A stretch of 64,000 nt of DNA, taken from assembly GCA_038323575.1 (NCBI GenBank), contig JBBQHB010000017.1, positions 1 to 64,000 on the forward strand, given 5' to 3'. This document shows positions 1 to 8,239 of the stretch, in pieces; positions within the stretch are counted from its first letter, which is position 1, and every line of letters begins with the position of its first letter. Source of the stretch: CAINVV01 sp038323575 (GTDB taxonomy: Bacteria; Bacteroidota; Bacteroidia; Bacteroidales; Prolixibacteraceae). The position numbers and the translations under genes are program-made. The notes beneath the pieces are model-generated. The model saw nothing but the letters and a program-made list of their open reading frames with translations. It ran no database searches and was not told where the DNA came from.

Positions 1-29
1 GAAAAATAGAATTACACCACATCTGATTA

Positions 30-503
30 TCAGTTGTTTATAGAATATTGGCTGAAAATATTCCTATTCAAACCACGAAAAATCTGCATTTTTAACTGAT
101 TTTTCTTTGACTTTGGGTTAAAACCTGCAAGTTGGGTTAACAACAGTACGCCCTGGGATGCCCACCGGTCGAGGTTGCCTTCAGTAGGAGTTGGGATACC
201 CATATCCTGGCTGATCTCCCGGAAAATATTTTGCAGGGAAGGCGGCAGCTGAATGCCTTCCGGAACAGAAAAACATAAGCCGTGTGCCTGTCCGGGACCA
301 TGGTAGGGATCCTGTCCGAGGATGACCACTTTTGTCTGATCAAAAGGTGACTGTTCAAAGGCATGAAATATAAGTTTTCCGGGCGGGAAAATTTGTTTGG
401 TCGCATATTCCTGTTTGACAAACGCTGTCAGTTCAATGAAATAAGGCTGATCAAATTCATTTGACAAACGCTTTTTCCAGCTCGCCTCGATCTTTACATC
501 CAT
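30..503 (-). pseudogene. ung: Uracil-DNA glycosylase, C-terminally truncated
   Basis: Family 1 uracil-DNA glycosylase removes uracil from DNA at the start of base excision repair. The N-terminal two thirds is clear: the water-activating loop GQDPYHGPGQAHG and the segment GNLDRWASQGVLLL are intact. After GVLLL the protein stops resembling Ung and continues for about 36 unrelated residues to a stop. The family normally has about 220 residues, with an essential HPSPLS loop near the C-terminus; this one has 157 and lacks that loop. A simple one-base shift does not restore the family sequence (the other frame soon reads a stop), so an insertion or rearrangement near position 146 is more likely than a frameshift. 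The foreign tail could be the end of a mobile element, but that is inference. Probably non-functional unless another copy exists. Confidence 0.8.
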
Positions 504-581
504 TTCAAAATATTTTCTGTGGTTTCAGGATAAATATAGTGAATCAGTTCAAATAAGCCTTTCATCTGGTTTGTTTTTTCT

Positions 582-589
582 TATTTTTA
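582..589 (+). promoter_or_regulatory. Possible -7 box upstream of ROK gene
   Basis: TATTTTTA matches the Bacteroidota -7 consensus TAnnTTTG at seven of eight bases. A TTTG at 570-573 is too close to act as the usual -33 element. If used, transcripts would start near 595 and carry the (ACT)9 tract in a leader of about 55 nt. Confidence 0.3.
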
Positions 590-613
590 CTGCTGCAAAT
601 CAGTTAATTTTTT

Positions 614-640
614 ACTACTACTACTACTACTACTACTACT
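614..640 (+). repeat. (ACT)9 trinucleotide microsatellite
   Basis: Nine perfect ACT units end nine bases before the ATG of the ROK kinase, so the tract covers about -36 to -10 of the start codon, where a ribosome would bind. Copy-number change here would not alter the reading frame but could change leader spacing or structure. Confidence 0.95.
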
Positions 641-649
641 GCAATTAAC

Positions 650-1501
650 ATGGAAACAATCAAAAACATGATTGGTGTAGATCTTGGCGGTACAAATATA
701 CGTGCCGGGAAAATTGCCAATGAAAAAATCATTAAACTCACAAAGGCTTCCACACCTGGAAAAGGCAGCGTGGAAGAGGTTTTGGAAAAAATCTTCACCG
801 CAGTTGATGGCTGCTTTGATGCTTCAACCACCTCAATAGGGGTGGGGGTTCCGTCGGTTGTCGATGTTGAAAAGGGCATTGTTTATGATGTCGTTAATAT
901 CCCGTCATGGAAAGTTGTACCGCTCAAAGATCTGCTCGAAAAACGTTACAAAGTTCCGGTTTATGTCAACAACGATGCCAATTGCTTTGTGGTGGGTGAA
1001 AAATATTTCGGGAAAGCAAAATCCTACAAAAACATTGTCGGTGTTACACTCGGTACAGGATTGGGCTGCGGATTGATTTTTAACGGTAAATTGTATGAAG
1101 GATCCAATTGCGGAGCCGGAGAGTTTGGCAATGTGCCTTATTTGCAGTACAATGTTGAATATTACTGCAGCGGCCAGTTTTTTACAGATGAGAAGAAAAT
1201 TTCGGCAGTTGACAATTTCCGCCTGGCTCAAAAAGGAGATAATGCTGCCCTTCAGGTTTTTGATGAATACGGTTTTCACCTTGGTGTAGTGCTTAAATCC
1301 ATTCTATATTCCTACGATCCGGAAATAATTATACTTGGAGGTTCTGTTTCCAACTCTTTCGAATATTTCAAAGATGCCATGTTCCATGCGCTGCAGGATT
1401 TTGCCTTCAGCAGTGTGCTTGCCAATATCAAAATTGATGTTTCCGAACTGGAAAACTCTGCCATTTTCGGCGCAGCAGCTTTACAAATGATCAAAGAATG
1501 A
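650..1501 (+). CDS. ROK family sugar kinase
   Basis: ROK proteins phosphorylate hexoses or amino sugars with ATP in the cytoplasm. The phosphate-binding motif DLGGTNIRAG is near residue 10, the catalytic Asp lies in NNDANC (about residue 105), and GVTLGTGLGCGLIFNG is the second nucleotide-binding segment. The usual ROK zinc cluster (CxCGxxGCxE) that follows the GE(I/F)G motif is absent; here GEFGNVPY leads into an unrelated stretch with a single Cys. At 283 residues it is slightly shorter than typical ROK kinases (about 300-320). ATG at 650 follows the ACT repeat; an internal ATG at 668 is also possible. The MFS sugar transporter begins 22 bp downstream, so the pair is probably one operon for uptake and phosphorylation of a sugar. 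Exact substrate unknown; the nearby GH109-like gene hints at an amino sugar. Confidence 0.8.
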   Translation: METIKNMIGVDLGGTNIRAGKIANEKIIKLTKASTPGKGSVEEVLEKIFTAVDGCFDASTTSIGVGVPSVVDVEKGIVYDVVNIPSWKVVPLKDLLEKRYKVPVYVNNDANCFVVGEKYFGKAKSYKNIVGVTLGTGLGCGLIFNGKLYEGSNCGAGEFGNVPYLQYNVEYYCSGQFFTDEKKISAVDNFRLAQKGDNAALQVFDEYGFHLGVVLKSILYSYDPEIIILGGSVSNSFEYFKDAMFHALQDFAFSSVLANIKIDVSELENSAIFGAAALQMIKE

Positions 1502-1523
1502 AAAATAAACTAAATAAAATTAT

Positions 1524-2783
1524 ATGAATCGCAACTATTACATGGTTTTCCTGGTCTTTATCGTCTTTTTTGTTATTTCATTCCTGACAAATATTCTTGG
1601 TGCCATTTTACCTGTGGCAAAAGATGATTTCCATGCCAGCAATACGATGGCAGCCTTTTTACCCCTGTTTTTCTTTATCGCATACGGGGTAATGTCCATT
1701 CCGGCCGGGTTGATGACCGAACGGTTCAAAGAAAAAAAGGTGATGATGGTTGCCTTTATTTCAGCCTTTGCCGGAGCCCTTATTTTCGGACTTGTTCCGA
1801 AATTTGGCGTGATGCTTGGTTCCCTGTTTTTCATCGGGGCAGGCATGGCCATTCTTCAGGTTGCCATCAATCCCTTGCTTCGGGTATCAGGAGGTGAAGA
1901 GCACTTTGCCTTTAACTCGGTAATGGCCCAGCTTTTTTTCGGCGGGGCATCATTTTTAAGTCCGATGATGTATACCTACCTGGTTGGTGAACTGGGACCG
2001 CAGGGTACTCCGAACGCCATTGTAAAATTTCTCGGGAGCCTTGTTCCTGCCAATCTTAACTGGGTCTCCATCTACTGGATTTTTGCCATCATCGCTTTCA
2101 TCATGATCTTTGTGATATTTGCATCTAAATTTCCAAAAGTGGAACTCAAAGAAGATGAAAAAACAGGCGACTGGGCTTCCATCGTTCACCTGCTTAAAAA
2201 TAAAACTGTGATTGTCTTCTTTTTCGGCATCTTCGCCTACGTCGGTACCGAACAAGGTGTTGCCAACTGGATCTCCGAATTTTTGAAAACATACCATGGT
2301 TTGCGGCCTGAGGTAGAAGGAGCACAGGCAGTTCAATGGTACTGGGGATTGATGACCATAGGTTGTATCCTCGGATTGGGATTGCTTAAACTCGTCGACA
2401 GCAAACTTGTGCTCCGGGTATTTGTACTGGGTTCAATGACCTGTCTTGCAACGGCACTTTTCACGTCAGATCCGATGATCTCATTCTACGCCTTTATTGC
2501 CATGGGTTTCTGCGCATCCGTCATGTGGTCCATTGTATTTTCGCTCGGAATGAATTCTATTACCGAACACCACGGCTCATTTTCCGGAATACTTTGTTCA
2601 GGCATCATGGGCGGAGCAGTTACACCATTAATCGTGGGTTTTCTGGCTGACCATTTCGGATTAAGAACCGGGATGCTCTTCAATTATGTCACTTTATCGT
2701 ATCTTATATTCCTCTCTTTCTGGGCTAAACCATTGATTGCCAACCAGACAATTTTCAACAAAGTAAAAAGCGAAATAATTTAA
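1524..2783 (+). CDS. FucP-type MFS sugar transporter
   Basis: A 419-residue, very hydrophobic protein with about twelve predicted membrane segments, of the major facilitator superfamily branch that includes the fucose/glucose:H+ symporters FucP and GluP. The loop GLMTERFKEKKVMM after the second helix is the MFS motif A region, and the early NILGAILPVAKDDF segment is typical of this branch. It probably imports the sugar that the upstream ROK kinase phosphorylates; the two genes are 22 bp apart on the same strand. Several acidic and aromatic residues in the membrane helices fit proton-coupled sugar transport. The specific sugar cannot be read from the sequence. Confidence 0.82.
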   Translation: MNRNYYMVFLVFIVFFVISFLTNILGAILPVAKDDFHASNTMAAFLPLFFFIAYGVMSIPAGLMTERFKEKKVMMVAFISAFAGALIFGLVPKFGVMLGSLFFIGAGMAILQVAINPLLRVSGGEEHFAFNSVMAQLFFGGASFLSPMMYTYLVGELGPQGTPNAIVKFLGSLVPANLNWVSIYWIFAIIAFIMIFVIFASKFPKVELKEDEKTGDWASIVHLLKNKTVIVFFFGIFAYVGTEQGVANWISEFLKTYHGLRPEVEGAQAVQWYWGLMTIGCILGLGLLKLVDSKLVLRVFVLGSMTCLATALFTSDPMISFYAFIAMGFCASVMWSIVFSLGMNSITEHHGSFSGILCSGIMGGAVTPLIVGFLADHFGLRTGMLFNYVTLSYLIFLSFWAKPLIANQTIFNKVKSEII

Positions 2784-2793
2784 TCCTCTTTTC

Positions 2794-2816
2794 TTTTCAT
2801 TATTCATTTTTCATTA
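2794..2816 (-). repeat. Three ATGAANN heptamers at GH109 stop codon
   Basis: Read on the minus strand, the TAA stop of the GH109-like gene runs straight into ATGAAAA, ATGAATA, ATGAAAA. The unit is a degenerate heptamer with TGA in every copy. It is a small relative of the arrays at 7150-7205 and 58867-58950. Confidence 0.6.
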
Positions 2817-4259
2817 AAACAGATTATTGATAAGAGCTCTCTCTTCGCTGATCGGAAATTGTGTATCCATGGCGAAATGAGCTCTTCTCTTGATCCACTG
2901 TCCCCTGGTAAAGTCAGGAAAATCTACTGCTGATCCACCTCTTGCAACTGACATCTCAGACAAGGCTGAAACGGCACTCCAGGCAGCTGCATCGTAGGCA
3001 TCCATCGGAACCGGTTTCTTGCCCCGTACCGCATCGAAGAAATCGTTCAGCATAATAAAGTCCATACCCCCGTGACCGGCTCCTTCGGCTTGCGCACCTT
3101 TTGCCCGCCACAACTCGTGGTCATATTTATTCAGCCAGGGTTCTGCGGGATCCCAAACATGCGGTTTACTTTGTCCTTCCACATAGATTTGCTCAGCCGG
3201 ATCTTTCCAGTTGCCACTTCCTTCGCCTCTCCAAAGTCCGTTAGTTCCCTGGACACGGAATCCGAGCGAGTAGGGACGGGGAAGATTGGTGTCATGGGTA
3301 ATAATTATGGTTTCCCCGTTGGCACATTTGATCATGGTGGTGACGATGTCTCCCAAGTTGAACTGAATGTCCCTTAAAACACTGTCACCGGCTGCATGGT
3401 CTTTGACAAAATCGTGCAATCCCCTTGATTTGGTGGCCATTGCCGACAAAGTAAGAAAGCGGTTGCCGCGATTGATATCAAGGTACATGCCAATTGGTCC
3501 CAATCCGTGGGTTGGATAGAGATCTCCGTTGCGGCGAACAGAATGCAATCCCCTCCACTGGGCTTCAGAATGGGCCTCTTTGCCTATTTTAAGGTCGTTC
3601 TTTAACAAATCAAACTTAACCGTACGTAAATCATGCTCGTAACCGCACCTGCAGTGAACCAGTTCTCCGAACAAATTGGTGCGAACCATGTTGAGAATAG
3701 CCATTACATCGCGCCGGTAGCAGACATTCTCCATGATCATCAGCTGTTTTCCGGTTTGTTCGTGGACATTCACCAAATCCCAGCATTCCTCCAACGAATT
3801 GGCAGCAGATACCTCCACGCCGGTATAGGGAACACCTGCTTTCATGGAAGCAATAGCCATAGGAACGTGCCACTCCCATGGAGTAGCAATGATAACGGCA
3901 TCTAGCTCTTCGTTGTTGAGCATCTCTTCGTATGCATGATCGTGGCCGGTATAGAATTTTGGTTCTTTCATCCCATTTTTGGCCACAATCTGCTTAGCCT
4001 TCTCCAATGAATCGGCACTGATATCACAAATAGCAACAATCTCTATTCCTCCGACAGTAATTGAGTCATGCACATGTCCCTGACCGCGTCCGCCGACGCC
4101 AATGAATCCAACGCGGACAATGCGCTCGTCCCTGGGGGCAGTTTTCTTTCCCTTTTCCTTTTTCTGGGCAAAAAGATCACTGCCCATCATGGTCATACCG
4201 GTAAGCCCTGCACCGGCCATGCTGCCTTGTCTGATAAAAGTTCTGCGATTTGTGCTCAT
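2814..4259 (-). CDS. Gfo/Idh/MocA oxidoreductase, GH109-like glycosidase
   Basis: GH109 enzymes are NAD-dependent alpha-N-acetylgalactosaminidases of the Gfo/Idh/MocA fold. The first residues, STNRRTFIRQGSMAGAG, look like a twin-arginine export signal. The Rossmann motif GFIGVGGRGQGH, the EWHVPMAIASM segment and the conserved ENVCYRR...NGDLYPTHGLGP region match the GH109 pattern. I moved the start to the ATG at 4259 because the Tat signal begins there; the open frame extends 20 codons further upstream without similarity. About 481 residues, normal for the family. It converges on the MFS transporter and is divergent from the TonB receptor. Other Gfo/Idh/MocA sugar enzymes share parts of these motifs, so the glycosidase activity is likely but not proven. 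Confidence 0.75.
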   Translation of the reverse strand: MSTNRRTFIRQGSMAGAGLTGMTMMGSDLFAQKKEKGKKTAPRDERIVRVGFIGVGGRGQGHVHDSITVGGIEIVAICDISADSLEKAKQIVAKNGMKEPKFYTGHDHAYEEMLNNEELDAVIIATPWEWHVPMAIASMKAGVPYTGVEVSAANSLEECWDLVNVHEQTGKQLMIMENVCYRRDVMAILNMVRTNLFGELVHCRCGYEHDLRTVKFDLLKNDLKIGKEAHSEAQWRGLHSVRRNGDLYPTHGLGPIGMYLDINRGNRFLTLSAMATKSRGLHDFVKDHAAGDSVLRDIQFNLGDIVTTMIKCANGETIIITHDTNLPRPYSLGFRVQGTNGLWRGEGSGNWKDPAEQIYVEGQSKPHVWDPAEPWLNKYDHELWRAKGAQAEGAGHGGMDFIMLNDFFDAVRGKKPVPMDAYDAAAWSAVSALSEMSVARGGSAVDFPDFTRGQWIKRRAHFAMDTQFPISEERALINNLF

Positions 4260-4337
4260 AAGTTTGATTTGAATTGGTGTCTGAATATTTTGAAATGAAT
4301 GAAAAACAAAATTGAACATTTACATCCATAAAAAGAA

Positions 4338-4345
4338 TAAATTTG
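4338..4345 (+). promoter_or_regulatory. -7 promoter box for TonB receptor
   Basis: TAAATTTG is a perfect match to TAnnTTTG, 26 nt before the receptor ATG. A TTG at 4312-4314 lies 23 bp upstream, slightly farther than the usual -33 spacing. Confidence 0.5.
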
Positions 4346-4371
4346 GTCACTTTTAATTAAAATTTTTAAAT

Positions 4372-6444
4372 ATGTTTCAAAATGGTTTTTTGTGCAGACA
4401 AAAACCGGCTACAACGTTCAGAAAATGGGGGAGAAAAGGTTTTTCAATCTTTTCCAGTCTGCATAAAACGGTGCGAATAGCTACCTTGAGTGTAGTTTAT
4501 CTGACCTTTGCAATCCCTGCCAACGCAGAACGTCCGATGCTTATTGCTTCCAATGATACGATCGAAGAAACCGAATATGTTGATATGGAAGAGGTTGTTG
4601 TCACTGCACAGCGCGTACCGGTCACCTTTTCGCAGGCCGCGCGCATCGTACAAATTATTGGGAAAGAGGAACTGGCTCAGTCTCCTGTTCACGATTTGCA
4701 GGATCTGCTTAAATTTGCATCAAATGTGGATGTCAGGCAGCGCGGGTCCAACGGCGTACAGGCGGATGTAAGCATCCGCGGAAGCTCCTTCGACCAGGTA
4801 CTTATTCTCCTGAACGGTATTCCGCTCAACGATCCCCAGACAGGTCACCACAACCTCAATCTGCCGGTAAGTTTTGATGCTATCGACCGCATCGAAATAT
4901 TGGAAGGCCCTGCCTCCCGACGCTATGGTCCCAACGCCTTCAGCGGAGCCATCAACATTATCACCGGAAAAACAATAACACCTTCTATAACAGGTCGTAT
5001 CAGCGGCGGCCAATACGGACTTTTCGAATCTGCTGCATCCTCCGTCTTTAAAACCGGAAACCTTGTGAGTACCCTTTCTGCTGATTACAAAAAGGCAGAC
5101 GGAGCCCTTCCCAACACAGACTTCAAAATTGGAAACGCCTTTTACCAGGGAATATGGTCTTACCCTACCGGGAAACTGGAGTTCCAGTGGGGACACACCG
5201 ACCGGGGATTTGGTGCCAATGATTTTTATACGCCGGCTTATCCTAACCAATATGAACGCATTAAAACCACATTTGCCTCGTTTAAGGCAATAAGCGAAGG
5301 TGCCATCCATTTCACTCCCTCGTTTTACTGGAGAAGAAACCAGGACCGGTTCGAACTCTTCCGCGGCAATGCAGGTACACCCTCGTGGTACAAAATGCAC
5401 AACTATCATCTCACAGACACCTATGGGACCAATTTAAGCGGATGGTTTAATACCGGCGTTGGAAAGCTGGCATTCGGATCTGATTTCAGAAGTGAAAACA
5501 TCTGGAGTACTGTTTTGGGAAAACCGATGACCACCCCAACCGATGTTCCGGGAGAACCAGGCATACATTTTAACCATACCGACAGCAGGTCCAACCTGAG
5601 TCTTTTCGGGGAATATTCCCATCACTTCGGACCAATTGACGTTTCAGGCGGTCTGATGGCCAACTGGAACGCTTCACTTGGCAGAAAATGGCAGCTATAT
5701 CCTGGAATCGACCTTGGATGGAAGATTGTAAATCCGCTGAAACTCTATGTTTCCTTTAACAAATCACTCAGGATGCCTACTTATACCGACCTTTATTACA
5801 ACAGTGCCACCAATGTCGGTAATGCATATCTTTTACCTGAAGAAGCACTTTCAGTTGAGACTGGGCTTAAATTCAGCAACAACTGGCTTACTTCGCATGT
5901 CGCCATTTTCGAAAGGTGGGGAAAAAACATGATAGACTGGGTCAGGCAACCAAACGAAACTGTTTGGTATGCTCAAAATCTAACTGATTTAACGACCAAG
6001 GGGATAGAGGTTTCTGCAAAGATTAATCCTTCCGCCTTGTTTGGGAAAGATATCTTTATCCGGTCACTCGATTTGTCATATGGTTATCTCGCACAGGACA
6101 AAGAAGCAGGTGCTTATATTTCGAAATACATCCTGGATTACCTGAAACACAAAATCGACGTCCGGCTCACGCATGATATCTGCAGAAATCTCAGCGCAAG
6201 TTGGCTAATCTCTTACCAGGACCGGAACGGGACCTATACCTTATGGGAAGGGAACAAATATGGAAACGAAGTTGATTATGTACCGGTCTGTCTGATAGAT
6301 GCGCGGCTCAACTGGGTTAAAAACCAGTTTAATTTCTTTGTTGAAGCTTCCAACCTGGTGAATAAAACCTATTTCGATTTTGGGAACGTGGAACAACCCG
6401 GAATCTGGGCAAAGGCCGGAATCGTCGTAAAACTCGGATTGTAA
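4372..6444 (+). CDS. TonB-dependent outer membrane receptor
   Basis: A 690-residue TonB-dependent receptor that imports a large or scarce ligand across the outer membrane using TonB energy. It has a long n-region, a hydrophobic segment near residues 36-50 ending in PANAE (signal peptide), then the TonB box region MEEVVVTAQR, a plug domain (about residues 75-190, with VSIRGSSFDQVLILLNGIPLND) and a 22-strand-type barrel. No N-terminal carboxypeptidase-like domain of the SusC type is present, and no SusD partner follows, so this resembles the BtuB/CirA class (vitamin B12, siderophore or heme) more than a glycan importer. No cobalamin riboswitch is visible in the short leader. The ligand is unknown. 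Confidence 0.85.
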   Translation: MFQNGFLCRQKPATTFRKWGRKGFSIFSSLHKTVRIATLSVVYLTFAIPANAERPMLIASNDTIEETEYVDMEEVVVTAQRVPVTFSQAARIVQIIGKEELAQSPVHDLQDLLKFASNVDVRQRGSNGVQADVSIRGSSFDQVLILLNGIPLNDPQTGHHNLNLPVSFDAIDRIEILEGPASRRYGPNAFSGAINIITGKTITPSITGRISGGQYGLFESAASSVFKTGNLVSTLSADYKKADGALPNTDFKIGNAFYQGIWSYPTGKLEFQWGHTDRGFGANDFYTPAYPNQYERIKTTFASFKAISEGAIHFTPSFYWRRNQDRFELFRGNAGTPSWYKMHNYHLTDTYGTNLSGWFNTGVGKLAFGSDFRSENIWSTVLGKPMTTPTDVPGEPGIHFNHTDSRSNLSLFGEYSHHFGPIDVSGGLMANWNASLGRKWQLYPGIDLGWKIVNPLKLYVSFNKSLRMPTYTDLYYNSATNVGNAYLLPEEALSVETGLKFSNNWLTSHVAIFERWGKNMIDWVRQPNETVWYAQNLTDLTTKGIEVSAKINPSALFGKDIFIRSLDLSYGYLAQDKEAGAYISKYILDYLKHKIDVRLTHDICRNLSASWLISYQDRNGTYTLWEGNKYGNEVDYVPVCLIDARLNWVKNQFNFFVEASNLVNKTYFDFGNVEQPGIWAKAGIVVKLGL

Positions 6445-6559
6445 GCCATTTAAGATTTAACAATCTTTAAGTTCAGTTGAATCGGCTTAACAAAATCCCG
6501 TTGCATATTTGCAGGTAAGAGCAACGCATTTTTTTCATAGTTTTTGGTTAGTTATAATG

Positions 6560-6589
6560 AGCCGTCTTGAGCCCCCTGCCATGACGGCT
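6560..6589 (+). terminator. Hairpin between convergent TonB receptor and tlpA
   Basis: AGCCGTC and GACGGCT form a 7-bp stem around a 16-nt loop, just before the stop codon of the convergent thioredoxin gene. There is no strong T-run, so it is a weak candidate terminator. Confidence 0.4.
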
Positions 6590-6596
6590 TCTTTGA

Positions 6597-7118
6597 TTAT
6601 AACTTACTGTCAATCAATTTAACCAATTCATTGAAATGCCCCTCCTCGAAACCTTCGCTCATGAAAATGATTTTCCCTTCTTCATCCAAAAGAAAGCTCC
6701 TCGGAATGTTCTGTGATGCAAACAAATCAAAAATGGCCCGTTTTGGATCAGGATAGAAGGGAAATGTAAATCCATTGTCTTTTTTGAATTTATCGACTTC
6801 GCTCCAGGTATGTTCGCGGCCAAAAGTAAGCATTGCGAATTTCGGATTGGACTGGTGCCTGAGCCAAATGTCAGACTGCACTTTTGGCAGTTCCACTTTG
6901 CAGGGTCCGCACCAGGTAGCGAAGAAATTAATTAAAACTATCTTGCCCTTTAAATCGGTGACTTTGACGATTTTTCCCTTTGCTGATTCATATTTGAAGA
7001 GGGGTACCTGCTGTCCAGTTGCAACAAGCGTTTTCGGGACAATTTTTGTGCTTTGCGCACAAACGGAAGTTGAAATAAACAATGAGGCCACTAAATATAA
7101 ACCTATTTTCTTTGTCAT
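6597..7118 (-). CDS. TlpA-like periplasmic thioredoxin
   Basis: TlpA/ResA-type proteins are exported thioredoxins that reduce disulfides, for example during cytochrome c maturation. An N-terminal signal peptide ends near SVCAQ (about residue 22). The thioredoxin fold carries the redox motif WCGPC within NFFATWCGPCKVELP, and IPRSFLLDEEGKI contains the cis-proline strand. 173 residues is normal for a single-domain family member. It stands alone, downstream of purC, with a heptamer repeat array between the two genes. No cytochrome c biogenesis genes are nearby, so its partner is unknown. Confidence 0.85.
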   Translation of the reverse strand: MTKKIGLYLVASLFISTSVCAQSTKIVPKTLVATGQQVPLFKYESAKGKIVKVTDLKGKIVLINFFATWCGPCKVELPKVQSDIWLRHQSNPKFAMLTFGREHTWSEVDKFKKDNGFTFPFYPDPKRAIFDLFASQNIPRSFLLDEEGKIIFMSEGFEEGHFNELVKLIDSKL

Positions 7119-7149
7119 AAATCTAAATTTCTAATTGTTAGTATCTTGC

Positions 7150-7205
7150 ATCTTATATCTCATGTCTTTTATCTCATGTCTCATGTCTCATAGCTCATAA
7201 CTCAT
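7150..7205 (-). repeat. Degenerate heptamer array, 8 units, at purC stop
   Basis: On the minus strand eight consecutive 7-mers follow the pattern ATGAGNN (ATGAGTT, ATGAGCT, ATGAGAC, ATGAGAC, ATGAGAT, AAAAGAC, ATGAGAT, ATAAGAT). The first unit contains the TGA stop of purC. The array fills most of the space to tlpA, the next gene on the same strand. Confidence 0.85.
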
Positions 7206-8152
7206 AATTTATCGATCAGGAATTGACTGATGTTAGCGTATATTCGGGCATTTACATCTTCAATTTCAGCCTTAACGAATTTATCGCCCGTAATATGCTC
7301 AAAAAGCTCAATGTAACGTTCTGAAATCAGGTCTACAAAATCATCGCTCATGAACGGGACTTTTTGGCCTTCTTTGCCCTGAAAGCCATTTTCGATCAGC
7401 CACTGCCGTACAAACTCCTTCGACAACTGTTTTTGGTTTTCACCTTTAGCCAGACGCTCTTCATAACCTGAAGCATAGAAATAACGGGATGAATCGGGCG
7501 TATGAATCTCATCAATCAGATAGATGACACCATCTTTTTTTCCGAATTCATACTTGGTATCTACCAGTATCAATCCCATTTTAGTGGCTATTTCCGTACC
7601 TCTCTGAAAAATTGCGCGGGTGTATTGTTCCAGAGCCGTGTACTCTTCAGCAGAAACCAAGCCGGAACTGATAATTTCTTCCCTTGAGATATCCTCGTCA
7701 TGACCTTCCATCGCTTTGGTGGTAGGCGTAAGGATGGGTTCCGGGAATTTTTGATTCTCTTTCATGCCTTCAGGGAGCGGAATACCGCACAATGTGCGCT
7801 TTCCGGAACTGTATTCCCTCCAGGCGTGACCTGTCAGATATCCCCTGATTACCATTTCTACTTTGTAAGGTTCACAGAGATGTCCGACTGTAACCATCGG
7901 ATCGGGTGTTGCAATCTTCCAGTTGGGAAGTATATCAGCTGTGGCATCCAGAAACTTGGCGGCTATTTGATTCAATACCTGTCCTTTGAATGGAATGCCT
8001 TTTGGTAAAACAACATCAAAAGCAGAAATCCTGTCAGATACAATCATAATCAGGTATTCATCCTTGATATTGTAAACGTCGCGGACTTTTCCTTTGTATA
8101 CGCTTTTCAGTCCGGGGAAGGTAAAATCTGTGGAGACGATTGCTTTGCTCAT
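7202..8152 (-). CDS. purC: SAICAR synthase
   Basis: Phosphoribosylaminoimidazole-succinocarboxamide synthase joins aspartate to CAIR with ATP in de novo purine synthesis. Recognisable family segments are YKGKVRDVYNIKDEYLIMIVSDRISAFD at the N-terminus (ATP-binding strand and loop), VIRGYLTGHAWREY, and LIDEIHTPDSSRY near residue 215. It has 316 residues, like the longer yeast/Bacteroidota form rather than the 237-residue E. coli enzyme. It lies between phoH and tlpA on the same strand, with 84 bp to phoH and 83 bp to tlpA. Both spacers hold short tandem repeats. Confidence 0.95.
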   Translation of the reverse strand: MSKAIVSTDFTFPGLKSVYKGKVRDVYNIKDEYLIMIVSDRISAFDVVLPKGIPFKGQVLNQIAAKFLDATADILPNWKIATPDPMVTVGHLCEPYKVEMVIRGYLTGHAWREYSSGKRTLCGIPLPEGMKENQKFPEPILTPTTKAMEGHDEDISREEIISSGLVSAEEYTALEQYTRAIFQRGTEIATKMGLILVDTKYEFGKKDGVIYLIDEIHTPDSSRYFYASGYEERLAKGENQKQLSKEFVRQWLIENGFQGKEGQKVPFMSDDFVDLISERYIELFEHITGDKFVKAEIEDVNARIYANISQFLIDKL

Positions 8153-8199
8153 ATTATTTTTTTTAATGGTTAATAATTACTTTTCAATTTTCATGATAC

Positions 8200-8239
8200 A
8201 TCATCGAATCATCAAATCAACTAATCAGCTGATCGTCTA
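8200..8239 (-). repeat. Degenerate octamer array, 5 units, at phoH stop
   Basis: On the minus strand the phoH stop opens five 8-mers of the form NNNNNGAT: TAGACGAT, CAGCTGAT, TAGTTGAT, TTGATGAT, TCGATGAT. Four of the five contain TGA. The array lies between phoH and purC. Confidence 0.6.

Noticed and set aside
4260..4371. Cobalamin riboswitch before the BtuB-like TonB receptor.
   Set aside because: The spacer is only about 110 bp, with no B12-box-like structure.
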